DNA of 64,000 nucleotides. Origin: Ancistrus triradiatus. Lineage: Eukaryota > Chordata > Actinopteri > Siluriformes > Loricariidae. The notes beneath the pieces were generated by a model, which did no database searches, had not been told where the DNA came from, and was given only the letters and a program-made list of their open reading frames with translations. Of the stretch, positions 1 to 12,544 are shown piece after piece. The position numbers and the translations under genes were made by a program. Position 1 is the stretch's first letter, and every line of letters begins with the position of its first letter. The stretch is from NCBI GenBank assembly GCA_025084515.1, contig JAJAGP010000203.1, positions 208,501 through 272,500 of the forward strand. Reading direction: 5' to 3'.

Positions 1-645
1 ATAAAAACGTCTTTTTTGTCCCCACAGTGATTGCCATCGTTTTGCAATCATTTCAGTTCGATGTTAAGGACAAATCTGTACCTCATTTCTGACGGATTTT
101 GGGCTGCTGTTTGAATCAGCTCTGAATGACTGATATCATTGTGGTTTATCTCCATCTATAAAGAAAGAGTATTGCAGTTCTGAGCCATGTGTGTGCATCC
201 TTGAGCGACTGTGTGAGTGTGTGAGAGTGTTCACTGCCTTGTGCTTTGGATTTCCTGCCTCTTTTTTCCCTTTCCCATAAACACCAAACTGCCAAAAGGT
301 GTTGCAGCCTCGTATCTTCAGTGTTAATCTCATTCAGCTGCTCTCAGTTGATCAGTAATAATAGAGCTTAGACCTACTTCAATTTTCAATCCAGGAACAT
401 TGTAAAATGCATCGACTTTTTATGTGCAAATGAAAATTAAAGGCCATTGTGAAATACACTGCCGTGTCTTAACACTGAAACTTTCTTTTTAAACGTAGGT
501 GGTTATGTTCTGTAAAATTAAACTTATTAATGAGCAATAAACGAATGGTTTTATAAAAACAGTTTTGTACAATCTTACACCGTAAATGTGATTAATCACC
601 CAAGTGGTTTGTGCAGGTGTTACAATATATACTATCGTCTTGATA
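1..645. other. intergenic, nothing recognised
   Basis: AT-rich sequence without a supported exon, repeat or RNA gene. Confidence 0.5.
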
Positions 646-883
646 CAGTGTGGGCCAAAAGTCTGAAGTGTCTAGTGAAAAATGCTTCTATTTGGAAACT
701 TTCTCACATTTAATCCAATGTTTTTTATTACAAATCCTATAATCAGCATAACAATGAGTCAAAAATTGAATATTTGAAGAAAAGAAAAGATTTCTTGATC
801 TTCTTTGGTCTTCAAGTAGGTCTTCAAGTTGCAAACCTCTCAGGGCATTTGCACTAGTCCTCTGAGACCTTTAGCCCCCACTG
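646..883. mobile_element. short TIR element (MITE)
   Basis: About 238 bp bounded by imperfect 20-bp inverted repeats: CAGTGTGGGCCAAAAGTCT at the left and AGACCTTTAGCCCCCACTG at the right. It has no coding capacity. A TA precedes the left end, as in Tc1/mariner insertions. Confidence 0.6.
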
Positions 884-885
884 TG

Positions 886-1338
886 TATATACAGCGATCA
901 GCCATTACATTAAAATCCCCTGCCTAATACTGTGTAGGTCCGAGGCTCTGACCCATGGAGGCACAGACTCCATAAGATCCTCTGCGGGTGCCCTGTGGCA
1001 TCTGGCACCAAGATGTTAGCAGCAGATCCTTTATATCCTGTAAGTTGTGAAGTAAGGCCTCTCAACAAACACTGATTGAGATGTGGGGAATTGGAGGCCA
1101 GGTCAACACTGTAAACTCTTTGTCATGTTCCTCAAACCATTCCTGAACAGTTTTGTTTTTGCAGTGTGGCAGGGTGCATTATCCTGCTGAAGGAGGCCAC
1201 TCTCATTAGGGAATACTGTTGGTATGAAGGGGTGCAGTTGGTCTGGAACAGTGTTTAGCTAGGTGTGTCAAAGTAACATCCACATGAATGGCAGGACCCA
1301 AGGTTTCCCAGCAGAAGATTACCCAGAGAATCAGACAG
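886..1338 (-). pseudogene. Tc1-like transposase remnant
   Basis: Read on the - strand this matches the fragment at 19084-19340 (shared LGPGIHVAV- and FQQDNTPYHTAK-type coding, broken here by stops). The right part holds the second catalytic Asp region. No intact frame remains. Confidence 0.6.
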
Positions 1339-1397
1339 TCATTATTAGAGTCACACGTGTTATTAATTTCACTGTGGTTTTAAGGGTATGGCTGATC

Positions 1398-1401
<4 letters not shown>

Positions 1402-1451
<50 letters not shown>
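1402..1451. repeat. (TG)n microsatellite
   Basis: Perfect TG dinucleotide run of about 50 bp. Confidence 0.95.
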
Positions 1452-1453
<2 letters not shown>

Positions 1454-4035
1454 ATAAGTGGGGTCAAAACAAATTAACTTGAATAACAAATTATCTTGAT
1501 CTTTCGTCACATAAAACAATCAACAAGCCCACCAGTGCTGCCACAAGACTTTGGAACTGTATTAGCAGTTTAGCGATGTTTTAAGTTAGCTCACATTGCT
1601 ACTTGTTAACTCATTTGTCCAACGAACTAAAACCATGATGAATACATAAATATTAAATGCACTATTTTCACCAGTAAACACATTATTATCAACGGTTTGT
1701 CGTTTAATAGCCTTTAAATAATGTTTTGTACATATATTTGCACACGAAATTCCTCACTCGGGTGGTTTCGGATTTATCCGTCATCTTTGCCGAGTGAAGC
1801 CAAAGGAAACCGTTATGCATTGTTGTGCATTATATTTAACAAAGTAGTCTACTATATAGGGTATCGATTTGTCCACTTAGAATTCGGACAACCCTACAAA
1901 ATGTCCGACACCCTAAATATATCAAAAGAGGGTGCGATTTCAGACGCACTTCGGTTTCCCCCAGCGGCGCGCTACCATCTTAGCCACACGAGGGAAGGAC
2001 CTTTCACTTACGTTCCTATTCGAAGACCTGTAAAATGTAATGGAGGCTTGTGCCAGTAGGTGGCAGCACAGGATGGTTGAAGGTACAAAGAGGCTCAAAT
2101 ACACGTATGGCTCCTAAATCCTGCCTCATAAAAGCAATAGAAAGTTACCATTTTATAAGTACAGGATTGTACTTATACTTAAAGAAATATGAAGGTTCAT
2201 TTTCAGTCTAATATACTACCTCACCACCATGGAGACCACTGCTTGTGTCTCAGTGGTGCCTCCAGCCTGACCGGTCACCAGACAAACAACTGGCCTCGTC
2301 TTAGGGAGGGATGCGGATTTACTCTTTCCATAAAATGTTAAAATGGGGAGAAAAAAAACAGAGGAAGATTCATTTTTCAGTATTTGCAGATAGGCAACCG
2401 ATCTTGTCACTGCACCACACAGGTCATTTAGTTTGGAGTCTTCTATATAATAAATATAGAAGTTGAATTAATTATAACCCGTACAGTTTAATATATACTG
2501 TATATATCACAGCACAGCCTACCTTCAACATGGTTAAAAAGCTACAGATGGGCAAAAATCATTAACATAAAGCTTGTTTTATATTAAAATTGAATATATC
2601 ATGTAATTTATTGAATAACATATTGAAAGTGAAAAACAAAAAGGATTATTGTCGCAACCACGGCTGTTCCTCACTACAATTCCCAGCGCTCATCACTCCT
2701 GCCATGTAACTCCCAACATCGGGCACTGCCGAGTTCCTCATTTAGCATGGGAGAGTATCGTACTGTGTATCACTTGCCTGTGGGAAGATCGAAACTCAAA
2801 ATTCAGAGTATGGTTTGTGCTGAATGTGTAGTTATGTATATTATCGAATTCCATCCATAAAGTCGAAATATCATAAGTCAGACCATCATAAAACAGTGAG
2901 AACCGGTACTCTGCCAACTATTTGTTTTCAAACCCAAAATAAAAGGTGCTTACTACTACTACTACTACTAATAATAATAATATACTAAATAAAAGTTCAA
3001 TTTATATAGCGCCTTTCTCATACCCAAGGTCGCTTTAAAGAAAAAAACATTTATCAGGTAGCAGAATAAAAATAATGCTGTGAGAAAAGATAGGTTACTG
3101 TCTGTAAATAAAAGTCCAAAGCTGATTGTGCTGCAGAACTTGTCAAGATAATTTCCATAATTACTCTTATCTCTGTCATATTTTAAAAGTTTCCAGTATA
3201 AAACAATGACAATCTATTTTATTTAATTTATAGACTGAACTTTATTTAAATTACCTTTTTTAATAGTTTATCTACGTGTATGGTTGTATCTAAAACATGT
3301 ATTTATTTGATACAATGTCGTAAAATAATGTTATGCAGTAATTAAATTATTTTAAAGGAAATAATGGAATATGACAACAATGCACATCATAGCATAAACA
3401 GCCCAGTTTATGCAGTTGCTTAGCTAAACAGCTAGTAAACATTTTATTAAAACAACGTATCCTTGACTTTTATTATTATCTACCGTAATTCATGTATAAC
3501 CCAAACAGACTGAAGCATTGTTTGTATTTAGCTATAGTTACCTGAGGTAAAGCTAGCTAGCTAAACGCACTGGAGCACTCATACAGATAGCATATCTAAT
3601 GCTGAACGTCCACTAAGAAGCAGAACAGTTTTAAACTTATAACAAAACACTAAATAAATACAGCTTCAGGTTCGTGTAGACAATGTTAGAAATATTACTT
3701 ACAGATACATCCTCCAAGGTTTAGTCAAAAACAGATTTGACCATGATGGTGGCTGTAGACTGGCATTCGTTGCTTTATCAGTAGCAATAGGTGAGATTCA
3801 AAAAGCTGCAGGTTCTTTGCTCCCCTCTTCACATGTACAGGTACAGTTATGGGGTTAAACTTTTGGGAACCCACAAGTACCAACAGTCTCAACAGAATGC
3901 AAGAGTCTTTGATGTAGTTCAAAATAAAAGCCAATACTCTGTGTACAGAAAATCATACTGTGACCCAAAGGTAAGCAAAACTTAAGACAGGTAAGTGTGG
4001 CATAATGTACATTCATACAATGTCAGTTCGCCTAT
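1452..4035. other. intergenic, no gene recognised
   Basis: Includes a short (CTA/ATA)n stretch near 2951-2982 and a fragment of a widespread fish repeat near 3000-3045 (TATAGCGCCTTTCTCA). Short open frames have no recognisable similarity. Confidence 0.5.
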
Positions 4036-4037
4036 AT

Positions 4038-4558
4038 AGTACTGTGCAGAAGTGTTAGGCCACCATTAGATTAGATATAACATTGTTTTAGCAATAGTAT
4101 AATGACCATATGTAATTATTTCTCAGTCTCTTTATTAGAATATAAGCTAATATTCGAGGAAATGTGTATGCAGTATTAAAAAACTGAAGAAATAAAAAAA
4201 ATCAAAAAAAGGCCTTGGCAACAGTGGCGAGTATTTAGTGTGACCTCCCCTTACATGTGAGCAAGAGCAGCATCTGGCAGCTTTATCAGTTGACCTTTCT
4301 ACATTTTGAAGAAGCTTGGTCAGGAATAGTCTTTTTGGAAGGATAACAGCCAAGAAAGCACGGTAGGGCAAAATGGTGAAGAAGCTAAGATATGCTAAAG
4401 CTCACAAAGATTGGAATGAAGATCAGTGGAAAAGAGCATGATGGAGTGACGAATCCAAGTTTAAAATTTTTGGGTCAAATCATCAACAATTTACTATATA
4501 CAGCCATTATACCATTGCTAACACAACAAATCTAATCGTGACCTAAGACTTTTGCACA
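4038..4558. mobile_element. Tc1-derived MITE-like element, copy 1
   Basis: Begins TACTGTGCAGAAGTGTTAGG, with CACCATTAGATTAGAT after it; the matching end is CTAAGACTTTTGCACAG. Inside, a decayed transposase segment in + orientation still shows RYAKAHKDWNEDQWK and WSDESKF-like coding. About 0.5 kb, so internally deleted. Confidence 0.7.
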
Positions 4559-4599
4559 GTCCTGCACCTCTATGGTCCAATATGGTCACTATCCTTATT

Positions 4600-4975
4600 T
4601 TTAAGGTAATTAACTTAAGCCATTTGTGACCTTGCCTGTGGCGTGCTGATGAGACTGGTTGGATCTGCATTGAAAAGCGCATGGATTGCAGGTCAGTTTT
4701 CATATTTCCAATGGCTTCTTTCACCAGGATAATATACCATGCCCCACTCCAAAAAAGAGCTCACCAATGGATTGAGGAACATGACAAAGAGTTCAAGATG
4801 TTGACTTGGCCTACAAATTCCCTAGATCTCAATCCGAGTGAACATCTGTGGGATGTACTGGACAAACAAGTCCAATACATAGAGGCCTCACCTTGCAACT
4901 CGGAGGACTTGTTGCTAACATCTTGGTGCCACATACCACAGGACAAATTCAGAGATCTTATGAGCCATGCCTTGA
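4600..4975 (+). pseudogene. Tc1-like transposase C-terminal remnant
   Basis: A + strand frame encodes WIEEHDKEFKMLTWPTNSLD and NPSEHLWDVLDKQV. This is the region between the second Asp and the Glu of a DD34E transposase. The N-terminal half is absent. Confidence 0.7.
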
Positions 4976-4980
4976 TAGTC

Positions 4981-5108
4981 AAGTCAAGTCAGATCTATTT
5001 ATATAGCGCTTTTTACAATGGAGCATTGTCTCAAAGCAACTTTACAAGTTTAGATTATCTCCTAATAAGTACGTCCAATCCCAAATTGAGCAAGCCTATA
5101 GTATTTTT
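4981..5108 (+). repeat. dispersed fish repeat R3, + orientation
   Basis: Carries TTTATATAGCGCTTTTTACA, GGAGCATTGTCTCAAAGC and GAGCAAGCCTA. Related copies lie at 9342, 9648, 17528, 25985, 35278, 37440 and 59303. Its class is not clear (SINE or LINE 3' end). Confidence 0.7.
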
Positions 5109-5389
5109 GGGATGAGGGGGACCTACACAATATTAGGCATGTGGTTGTACTAATAAGTCTGATGAAAGCGTTAGCTTACCTTATGTGTTAGTCGCATTAA
5201 GCCTAGCTTTACAGGCGATCAATCTCTTAAAGCATCCCATTGCAGAGTCGAAGCAGAGGTCAACGGTAGATTGGCCAAACTGGTTTGAGAGGACAGAAAG
5301 GCTATGGTAACTCAAATAACCACTCTATACAATTGTTGTGAGCATCTCAAAATGCACAACACATTGAACCCTGAGGTGAATGCTCTACA

Positions 5390-5960
5390 ACAGCAGAAGA
5401 TCAGGTCAGGTTCCAACTCTGTCAGCCAAGAACAGACTCATCAAAACTGGACAATTTAAGACTGGAAAAACATAGCCTGGGCTGCTGAAGCTTGATTTCT
5501 GAACAGCATCTGATGTTGTTGGTGTAATGGTTTTGGGGAATGGGGTTGACACACTTTGAGACCATTAATAGTCATCAATCGTCACTTGAAAGCAACAGCC
5601 TAATTGGGCAGTGTTCCTGACCATGGCATGTGTATCCCTTCATGGTCACAACTGACCCATCTTCTAATGGATATTTCCAGCACGATAAGGCACCATGTCA
5701 CAAAGCAAAAAATGGTTTCTTGAAACTTTTCATGAACAATGGTTTCAAGAAAGTTCACTGTGCTTCAGTGGCCTTCTCAGTCACCGGATGTGAATCCAGT
5801 GGAAGATCTTTGGGATGTGGTAGAATTGGAGGTTTGCGGCATGAAATAGCTCCTGAATAATCTACCAGAATTGTTACAGAATATTGTTTTCAACATTGTG
5901 CGGGATCCATGCAACAAAGAGCTGAAGCTTTTGAGAGACTTAGGGAGAGACTTTTGTTAA
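5390..5960 (+). pseudogene. decayed Tc1-like transposon debris
   Basis: About 5395-5500 matches in pieces the element family at 31.2 and 60.2 kb. 5630-5860 encodes FQHDKAPCHKAKNGFLK, the QHD region of a Tc1-like transposase, before losing the frame. Confidence 0.55.
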
Positions 5961-6054
5961 GGAGACCCTACCCAGTATTAGCATAGAATTATTCATAATA
6001 TTTTAGAAATTGTAACTTTATTATAGTTATTAAGAATTATTAATAAAGTACAAC

Positions 6055-6131
6055 TCCACCTTAATATCACAAGACTACTAGACCCATTCCTGAGCTCCCC
6101 CTACGCTCTCCCAGAATCCATTTCCTCCCTA
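6055..6131 (+). repeat. 77-bp direct repeat, copy 1
   Basis: Shares TGAGCTCCCCCTACGCTCTC and CCAGAATCCATTTCCTCCCT with 6616-6692, differing at only a few positions. Confidence 0.75.
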
Positions 6132-6615
6132 ATTAGGAAATAGTAAGTGTACATCTAAGTACTAGGGCCAGTAAGTGGTAGGTACAAGGCAAGTCTTCCC
6201 AATCCATTGGCAAATTGGTCTTGGTTTATTGATGCCGATTTATTCTGCAATTCATCTGTGATTTTTTTTTTATACATGGTGCTTTAAATATTTGAGGTTG
6301 ATAAATGAACACACACTTGTGCTTAGCAATGTGTGTGACAGATGCATGCCGGCTCAGACAAATGCTTTCCTCCTGCAGGGAGCTACAATAGAGCAGGCTC
6401 TGGGGGAGATGGATGTAATTAGTTCAGCAGGTGAAGACTGGGAAGGGCAGATAAAGAGGAGAACTCCTTACATCACTTCCTCCATTTGTCTTGCGCTTTA
6501 TTTTCTACCAGTGGAATGCAATGCCTCTGAGAAGCTGAAGAATTCAAAACAAGCCCATCAAGTATGAATAGCTTTGTTTCTTTCTTCTTCTTTTTTTTAA
6601 GATATGTTTTGCAAC

Positions 6616-6692
6616 CCCACCCTAATATCACAAGACTGCTGGACCCCTTCCTGAGCTCCCCCTACGCTCTCCCAGAATCCATTTCCTCCCTG
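6616..6692 (+). repeat. 77-bp direct repeat, copy 2
   Basis: Second copy, starting about 560 bp after the first. The sequence between them is not itself repeated. Confidence 0.75.
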
Positions 6693-8320
6693 ATGGGGGC
6701 TCTTTCTTTTCAGTTCAGCGACCATTGAGTCTGTGTTTCACTGCATTTGTTTTTTATACATCACTGAATGTGTTTGAATTACATTAGTGCACCATTAATG
6801 TCTTATACAAGAGTTTAGCCCAAACTATTATGATTTAGTTGGTTTTCTAACTGAAAAGTACATAAAGTGTTTTAATTGCACAAACCTAAATATGGCATAT
6901 TCACAAAGACATTAGTGGATCATCTGGAAATGTGTTTCATGTATTCGTTTGTATTACATTTGCATATTTAAGTTTATTTCTGGAGGGGTTTCCAAACCCT
7001 TTAATGGACTGTAAATCCCTGCGTTCTCCAAAGTAGGCTCTGGACCACCCAGGCACCCTCTCATGAAAAAGCAAGGTTAAAATCTGAATAAAAAACCTTT
7101 TAAATACATTTTGTGTTTAGACTTGGTTTACACTAGGTTATTTCAAGCCTCTTGAGTATCAGGAATTTAAATCTGATTGCATAAACTGATTCAAGGGGAG
7201 CTTTGAGATGCATTGGAGCCATGCGTCCTTGTAATGTGGTCATTAGCCAAACAATAATGGAGGACACGCATTGCTGGTGAATGTCAGAAACTTTTTAATT
7301 GTTAGTACCTCTTTGGACAGAACCTGAACAACTACATGGAAACAACGATGTAAATTTGAACATGCATGTTCTTTTTCTTAAATAAAGCATTTAATGGACT
7401 GTTTGTTTTTATCCTGGTACTTTCTAATTGGTACAGATCAGGGGTGATTCTAGGATCAAAGCTTTAGGGGTGCTGAGCAACCAATGTTTTGTTTTGTTTA
7501 TTTTTGTAATTACGTAATTTTGCACTACCATTCTCTCACTTGTGATGGAAGAACATCGGACAAGGTTCCATTGAGCCATAAAGCCATCACTCAGATCATA
7601 CCATTTTCGAGGTAAGGGGGGGAGGTACTGCTGCATTTTCGATGTTAAAATATTACATTTAACTCGTATACTTTGTATGGTTTTAAAAAGATAAAAAAAA
7701 TTAATTCCATTAAAAAAATTACAAACTATGTTTAGGGTTGCTGGAACTCAACGGGGCTAAACACGATTATGGTACAGATTAATAAGGGGTTTAGGAAGTA
7801 ACATAAATAAATGGATAACCTTTTCCAGGAAGTTATAAGTGAGATACTCTTCAAAAACTAATTGGTTCATTCAAAAATGCAGAAATCTGGACTAGTTTGT
7901 GCTTTCATTTAGAAGAACAGCATGTCATTTGACCAAAGATGGATTTATACCAGGCTCTTTATCAATTTAGCCACAACATACAAAAGTTATATAGACTGGA
8001 CTGCACTACCGTTTTTAAAAATAATATTATTCGTACAATAGTGCTGGCTAAGACCATGAAGTTTAGCTGAGAAATGCCTTTTAACTGTGGCGTGCAAGTC
8101 CGGATGAAATCCTGCGCTTGCCACACCGACCCCGGCTCATTACAACTCGCCCAAAAGAGACCAGGAAGTCCCATGTATATGGAGATGGTATCTGCAGTCT
8201 TTATTACGTTTAGAAAATCGAGCCTAAATAGTTACAGTAAAGATATAAAGAGAAAAGGAGTTTTTCCCTAAACAGTCCTGGACCTGGAATGATGTTGAAC
8301 ACGACTTTAAAGTTGCTTGC
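6693..8320. other. intergenic, no gene recognised
   Basis: No frame here has recognisable similarity, and no structured repeat was seen. Confidence 0.45.
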
Positions 8321-8327
8321 ACGTTGT

Positions 8328-8507
8328 AAAATGGACATTCAGCACTCGAATCAGATGATCTCTGCCCTGAGGAAACTTCAGCGTAATGACTTTTGTGAGG
8401 AGGGGTCACGGAGCCGAAATGTCGCCTGCATCCGATTCATGCATGCACTCAGGTAATCTGCAGTAAACAGATGATTTCAGCTCAACGCCTGTGAGCAGGG
8501 GAGTCAC
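8328..8507. repeat. duplicated segment, uninterrupted copy
   Basis: Resembles 9221-9339 followed by 11099-11155. Shared blocks include CAGATGATCTCTGCC/TACCC, GAGGGGTCACGG and GCAGGGGAGTCA. Confidence 0.65.
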
Positions 8508-9220
8508 TTTCCTGGAAGGAGGATTTTCTGGGAATCTCACACTTCTCTCTTACAGTTCCACTCTGTAATGTCGGACATTGGAGTTTAACTCTGCATCCCA
8601 GGCTACTTCTTTTTTCTAGTAAGCAAAAATAAGTTTGCTCTTAAATCAAAGGTTAGAGCAAACTATTGTACTCTATAAGAGAGACTGTGATTTCTCAGGC
8701 CTCTGAAGTTTGGCACCGTTTGGCTTTTCTAAAAATCTGTCAGTCAGGACTGACGCAGATCCGTTTCCTGAGTGAGTGAGATTTTTATTGTTCTGACCAT
8801 GCACACTCCTATATCTCCATCCACCAGCCTCTTCCTGCTTCCTCTCACGCAGGAAATGCTGCACTGCTTTCCTCCACTCCTTAGGCAGCCTTCTGGACAT
8901 AAATTTAACTTTCCTGCTGTGTTATTCCAGAAAGCCACATTTCTTCCACATTAGTCGCGGCACGGTTTTGTATTTTGCAACGAAACAAAAAAGCACATAG
9001 CATCAGTTGGTAGGTTGTCTAAAATGCCTGTGCATCTTTCTTTTGGACAGCAATATGATGTGGATATTATCCACAATTTAAGCAAATGATATGTTATGCA
9101 GTTTTGCTTCACCTACACATTCATTCTATGCCATCTAAATAAAATAAGAAGACCAGTCATATACTTGACCCTCCTGATTGCCAGTTTTTGTAGGAATAAA
9201 ATTCAGACTCCATCTACCTT

Positions 9221-9339
9221 GCACAGCACTTGAACCAGATGATCTCTACCCATAAGGAACTTGAGTGTAATGTTTTGCGAGAGTTTTTTGTAAGGAGGGG
9301 TCACGGTACCCAAATGTCACAGAATCTGATTTATTCATG
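9221..9339. repeat. duplicated segment, left part of an interrupted copy
   Basis: Matches the first two thirds of 8328-8507, then stops where R3 sequence begins. The remainder resumes at 11099. Confidence 0.65.
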
Positions 9340-9341
9340 TC

Positions 9342-9540
9342 AAAGTCCAAGTCAGATTTACTTATATAGAGCTTTTTACAATGGAGCATTGTCTCAAAGC
9401 AGCTGTCTATTATTTTGGCCCAAAGCCCTAATTGAGCAAGCTTAGGACGCCAGTGGCAAGGAAAAACTACCTAAATGTTATAAGGAAGAAACCTTGGGAA
9501 GACCAAGACGCAAAAAGAGAGCCAACCTCCTAGGTGTTGT
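9342..9540 (+). repeat. dispersed fish repeat R3, + orientation
   Basis: Longer R3 copy including GGAAGAAACCTTGGGAAGAC and a following AAAGAGAGCCAACCTCCTAG stretch. It forms an inverted pair with the copy at 9648-9830. Confidence 0.7.
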
Positions 9541-9647
9541 ACATAAGAACTAAACTAAGCTAACAGAGAGAATATATAATTTGAATAAAATAAGTGACTA
9601 TAGACTATGATAAACAGAATACATATACATATATCATCAAAGCCACC

Positions 9648-9830
9648 AAAGGTCCCTTTTTGAGTATTGGTCCTCCCAAGGTTTCTTGCTCATAACATTT
9701 AGGGAGTTTTTTGTTGCCACTGTCGCCCTAGGCTTGCTCAATTTGGGAATGGCCCTATATATTACAAGATATATGAAGCTGCTTTGAGACAATGCTCCAT
9801 TGTAAAAAGCTTAGTTCGATACACAGAGTA
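9648..9830 (-). repeat. dispersed fish repeat R3, - orientation
   Basis: Reverse copy: CCTAGGCTTGCTCAATTTGG and GCTTTGAGACAATGCTCCAT. With the preceding copy it could form a stem about 100 bp away. Confidence 0.7.
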
Positions 9831-9865
9831 AATAAAGCTAATATCCATATTCTATACATTATTGC

Positions 9866-11092
9866 ACACTATATTGCCAAAAGTATTCACTCGTCTGCCT
9901 TCACATGGATATGAACTTCAGTGACATCCCATTCTTAATCCATATTGTTTAATATGATGTCGGCCCACCCTTTGCAGCTCTAACAGCTGGAACTCTTCTG
10001 GGAAGGCTTTCCACAAGGTTTAGGAGTGTGTTTATTTGAATTTTTGACCATTCTTTCAGAAGCGCATTTGTGAGGTCAGACACTGATGTTGGAGAAGAAG
10101 ACCTGGCTCGCAGTCTCCGCTCTAATTCATCCCAAAGATGTTCTATCAGGTTAAGGTCAGGACTCTGTGCAGGCCAGTCAAGTTCTTCCACACTAAACTC
10201 GCTCATCCATGTCTTTATGGACCTTGCTTTGTGCACTGGTGCGCAGTCATGTTGGAACAGTAAGGGGACGTCCCCAAACTGTTCCCACAAAGTTGGGAGC
10301 ATGAAGTTGTCCAAAAATCTTTTTATGCTGAAGCATTAGTAGTTCCTTTCATTGGAACTAAGGGGCCGAGCCCAACTCGTGAAAAACTACCCCACACCAT
10401 AATCCCCCCTCCACCAAACTTTACACTTGGCACAATGCATTCAAACAAGTACCATTCTCCTGGCAACCATCAAACCCACACTCGTCCATCAGATTGCCAG
10501 ACGGAGAACTGTGATTCGTCACTCCAGCGAACACGTCTCCACTTCTCTAGAGTCCAGTGGCGACGTGCTTCACACCATTGCATCTGACGCTTTGCATTGC
10601 TTTTGGTGATGTAAGGCTTTGGATGCAGCTGCTCGACCATGGAAACCCATTCCATGAAGCTCTCTACACACTGTTCTTGAGCTAATCTGAAGGCCACATG
10701 AAGTTTGGAGGTCTGTAGCGATTGCAGAAAGTTGGCGACCTCTGTGCACTACACCCCACTCTGTCCTTTTACATGACCTAGCACTTAGTGGCTGAGTTGC
10801 TGTCATTCCCAATCACTTTCACTTTGTTATAATACCACTGATAGTTGACTGTGGATTGTTCAGTAGCGAGGAAATTTCACAGATGGACTTGTTTCAAAGG
10901 TGGCATCCTATCACGGTATCACGCTAGCATTCACTGAGCTCCTGAGAGTGACCCATTCTTTCACAAATGTTTGTAGAAGCAGTCTGCATGCCTAGGTGCT
11001 TGCTTTTATACACACGTGACCATGGAAGTGATTGGAACACCTGAATTCAATTATTTGGATGGGTGAGTGAATACTTATGGCAATATAGTGTA
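9866..11092 (-). mobile_element. Tc1-like transposon, family C, nearly full length but inactive
   Basis: Bounded by inverted ends CACTATATTGCCAAAAGTAT and the reverse at 11063-11092 (AATACTTATGGCAATATAGT). The transposase lies on the - strand in broken frames. 10314-9949 holds FQHDCAPVHKARSIKTWMSE and NLIEHLWDELERR (the second Asp and the Glu of DD34E); 10697-10470 holds WSDESQFSVWQ (next to the first Asp). Frameshifts separate the parts. Confidence 0.85.
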
Positions 11093-11098
11093 TATGTA

Positions 11099-11155
11099 TT
11101 CAGGTAGTCTTCAGCTAAACAAATTCAGCTCGACGCTTGCAAGCAGGGGAGTCAA
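11099..11155. repeat. duplicated segment, right part of the interrupted copy
   Basis: Resumes the match to 8450-8507 (CAGCTC(A/G)ACGC, GCAGGGGAGTCA) directly after the family C transposon. Confidence 0.6.
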
Positions 11156-11242
11156 AACTATCAGACTGTAAGTGCATGGAACAAATAAGGTTATGTATGC
11201 ATCCAATAAAGTGGCCAGTAAATTCAGAGATGCTCATTTAAG

Positions 11243-11436
11243 TTTACATTTACAGCATTTAGCAGAAACCCTTACACAAAGCGACTTACAATTGATAGTC
11301 TTATAATCCAAGCAATTGTGGGTTAAGGGTCTTTCTCAAGGACCCAACAATGGCAGCTTGGCCAAGGTGGGATTTGAACCCTGGGCCTTCTGGTCCAGAG
11401 TCCTGTACCTTAACTGCCAGGTCGCCACAGTCCCTA
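11243..11436 (-). repeat. tRNA-derived SINE S1, - strand
   Basis: Family reference. Read on its own strand it has a tRNA-like head with A-box-like GTGGCCTAGCGGTTAAGG and B-box GGTTCAAATCCC, a middle with CTTGAGCAAGGCCCTTAACC, and a tail GTAAGTCGCTCTGGATAAGG followed by GCGTCTGCTAAATG. This copy is full length but mutated in the A box. Confidence 0.8.
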
Positions 11437-11990
11437 AAATGAAAGTGTCAGATGACTGGTAGATCGTCTTTTATCAAAGTGTTATCAATATCCAATTCCT
11501 GTAGCTGCCATTCAAACTTGCATGATGGTAAAGAAGGATTTTAATAAAATAAATGTTTTACAGGAGAATGTGAAGGTAACCTGGATTACACAAAGCTTAA
11601 TAGAAGTTGGTTAAATGTAAGAAGACAATGACAAAACCACACAAGGAAATAAAAAATCAGAGCTTGCTGGACGAACATCATCTCACCTTTTCAAGTATAT
11701 GCACTCGAGACATGAAGTACAAATGCTCATGTTATCAGTGTTATAAGTTTGAAGGTCAGACCACAGTTAGTTAGTATTTAATTTAAAATTATGTTATTTG
11801 AATGGAGGGACCCTAATGGCTTGGGTTCAATTCTGAGGTCCTAGAAAAGACGTGATAGGTTTAGTGTACATGCATTGTGGTGCACAAAGCTGTGTCTGGA
11901 GGAAAGGGCAGTGCACACCAACAATAAAAAATTGGAGTTGCTTTGAAAAAATCCTGGCTCTCAACTGTCAGATTGTCTAGCAACATTTTA
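11437..11990. other. intergenic, nothing recognised
   Basis: AT-rich and unstructured, without supported coding. Confidence 0.45.
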
Positions 11991-11994
11991 TTAA

Positions 11995-12516
11995 TGTGCA
12001 AATGTCTTTGGCCACCATTAGATTAGATATACAGGTACCATTGTTCTAGCAATGTTATAATGAACATATATAATTATTTCTCAGTGTCTTTACTAGAACA
12101 CAGCCAGAAAATTTGTATGCAGTTTTAAAAACTGAAAAAACTCAGTACAAAAACAGCTTTTGTAGGCTAGAGTGGCAAGTATTTAGTGTGACCTCTCTTA
12201 CACTTGAGCAATAGCAGCATCTCTCAGCTTCATCAGGATGCCAAGTTTTCTCTTCTACAGTTCGAAGAAGCTTGATCAGGAATGTTTTTTTTGGAAGGGT
12301 AGCAGCCAAGAAACCACTTTTTCAGAAGGGGAACAGGGTGAAAAGGCTAAGATATGCTAAAGCTCTCAAAGACTGGAATGAAGATCAGTGGAAAAGAGTA
12401 TTATGGAGTGATGAATCCAAGTTTGAAATGTATGGGTCCAGTTTTCGACAATATGTTATATAATCACTGCTAAAACAACAAACCTAATGGTGGACTGAGA
12501 CTTTTGCACAGTAGTG
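11995..12516. mobile_element. Tc1-derived MITE-like element, copy 2
   Basis: Same family as 4038-4558. The transposase remnant 12272-12463 keeps the longest frame in the family: KKPLFQKGNRVKRLRYAKAL, WNEDQWKRVLWSDESKF and a stop soon after. Confidence 0.75.
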
Positions 12517-12544
12517 TATATTCACTTTCTATACCCACATAATC

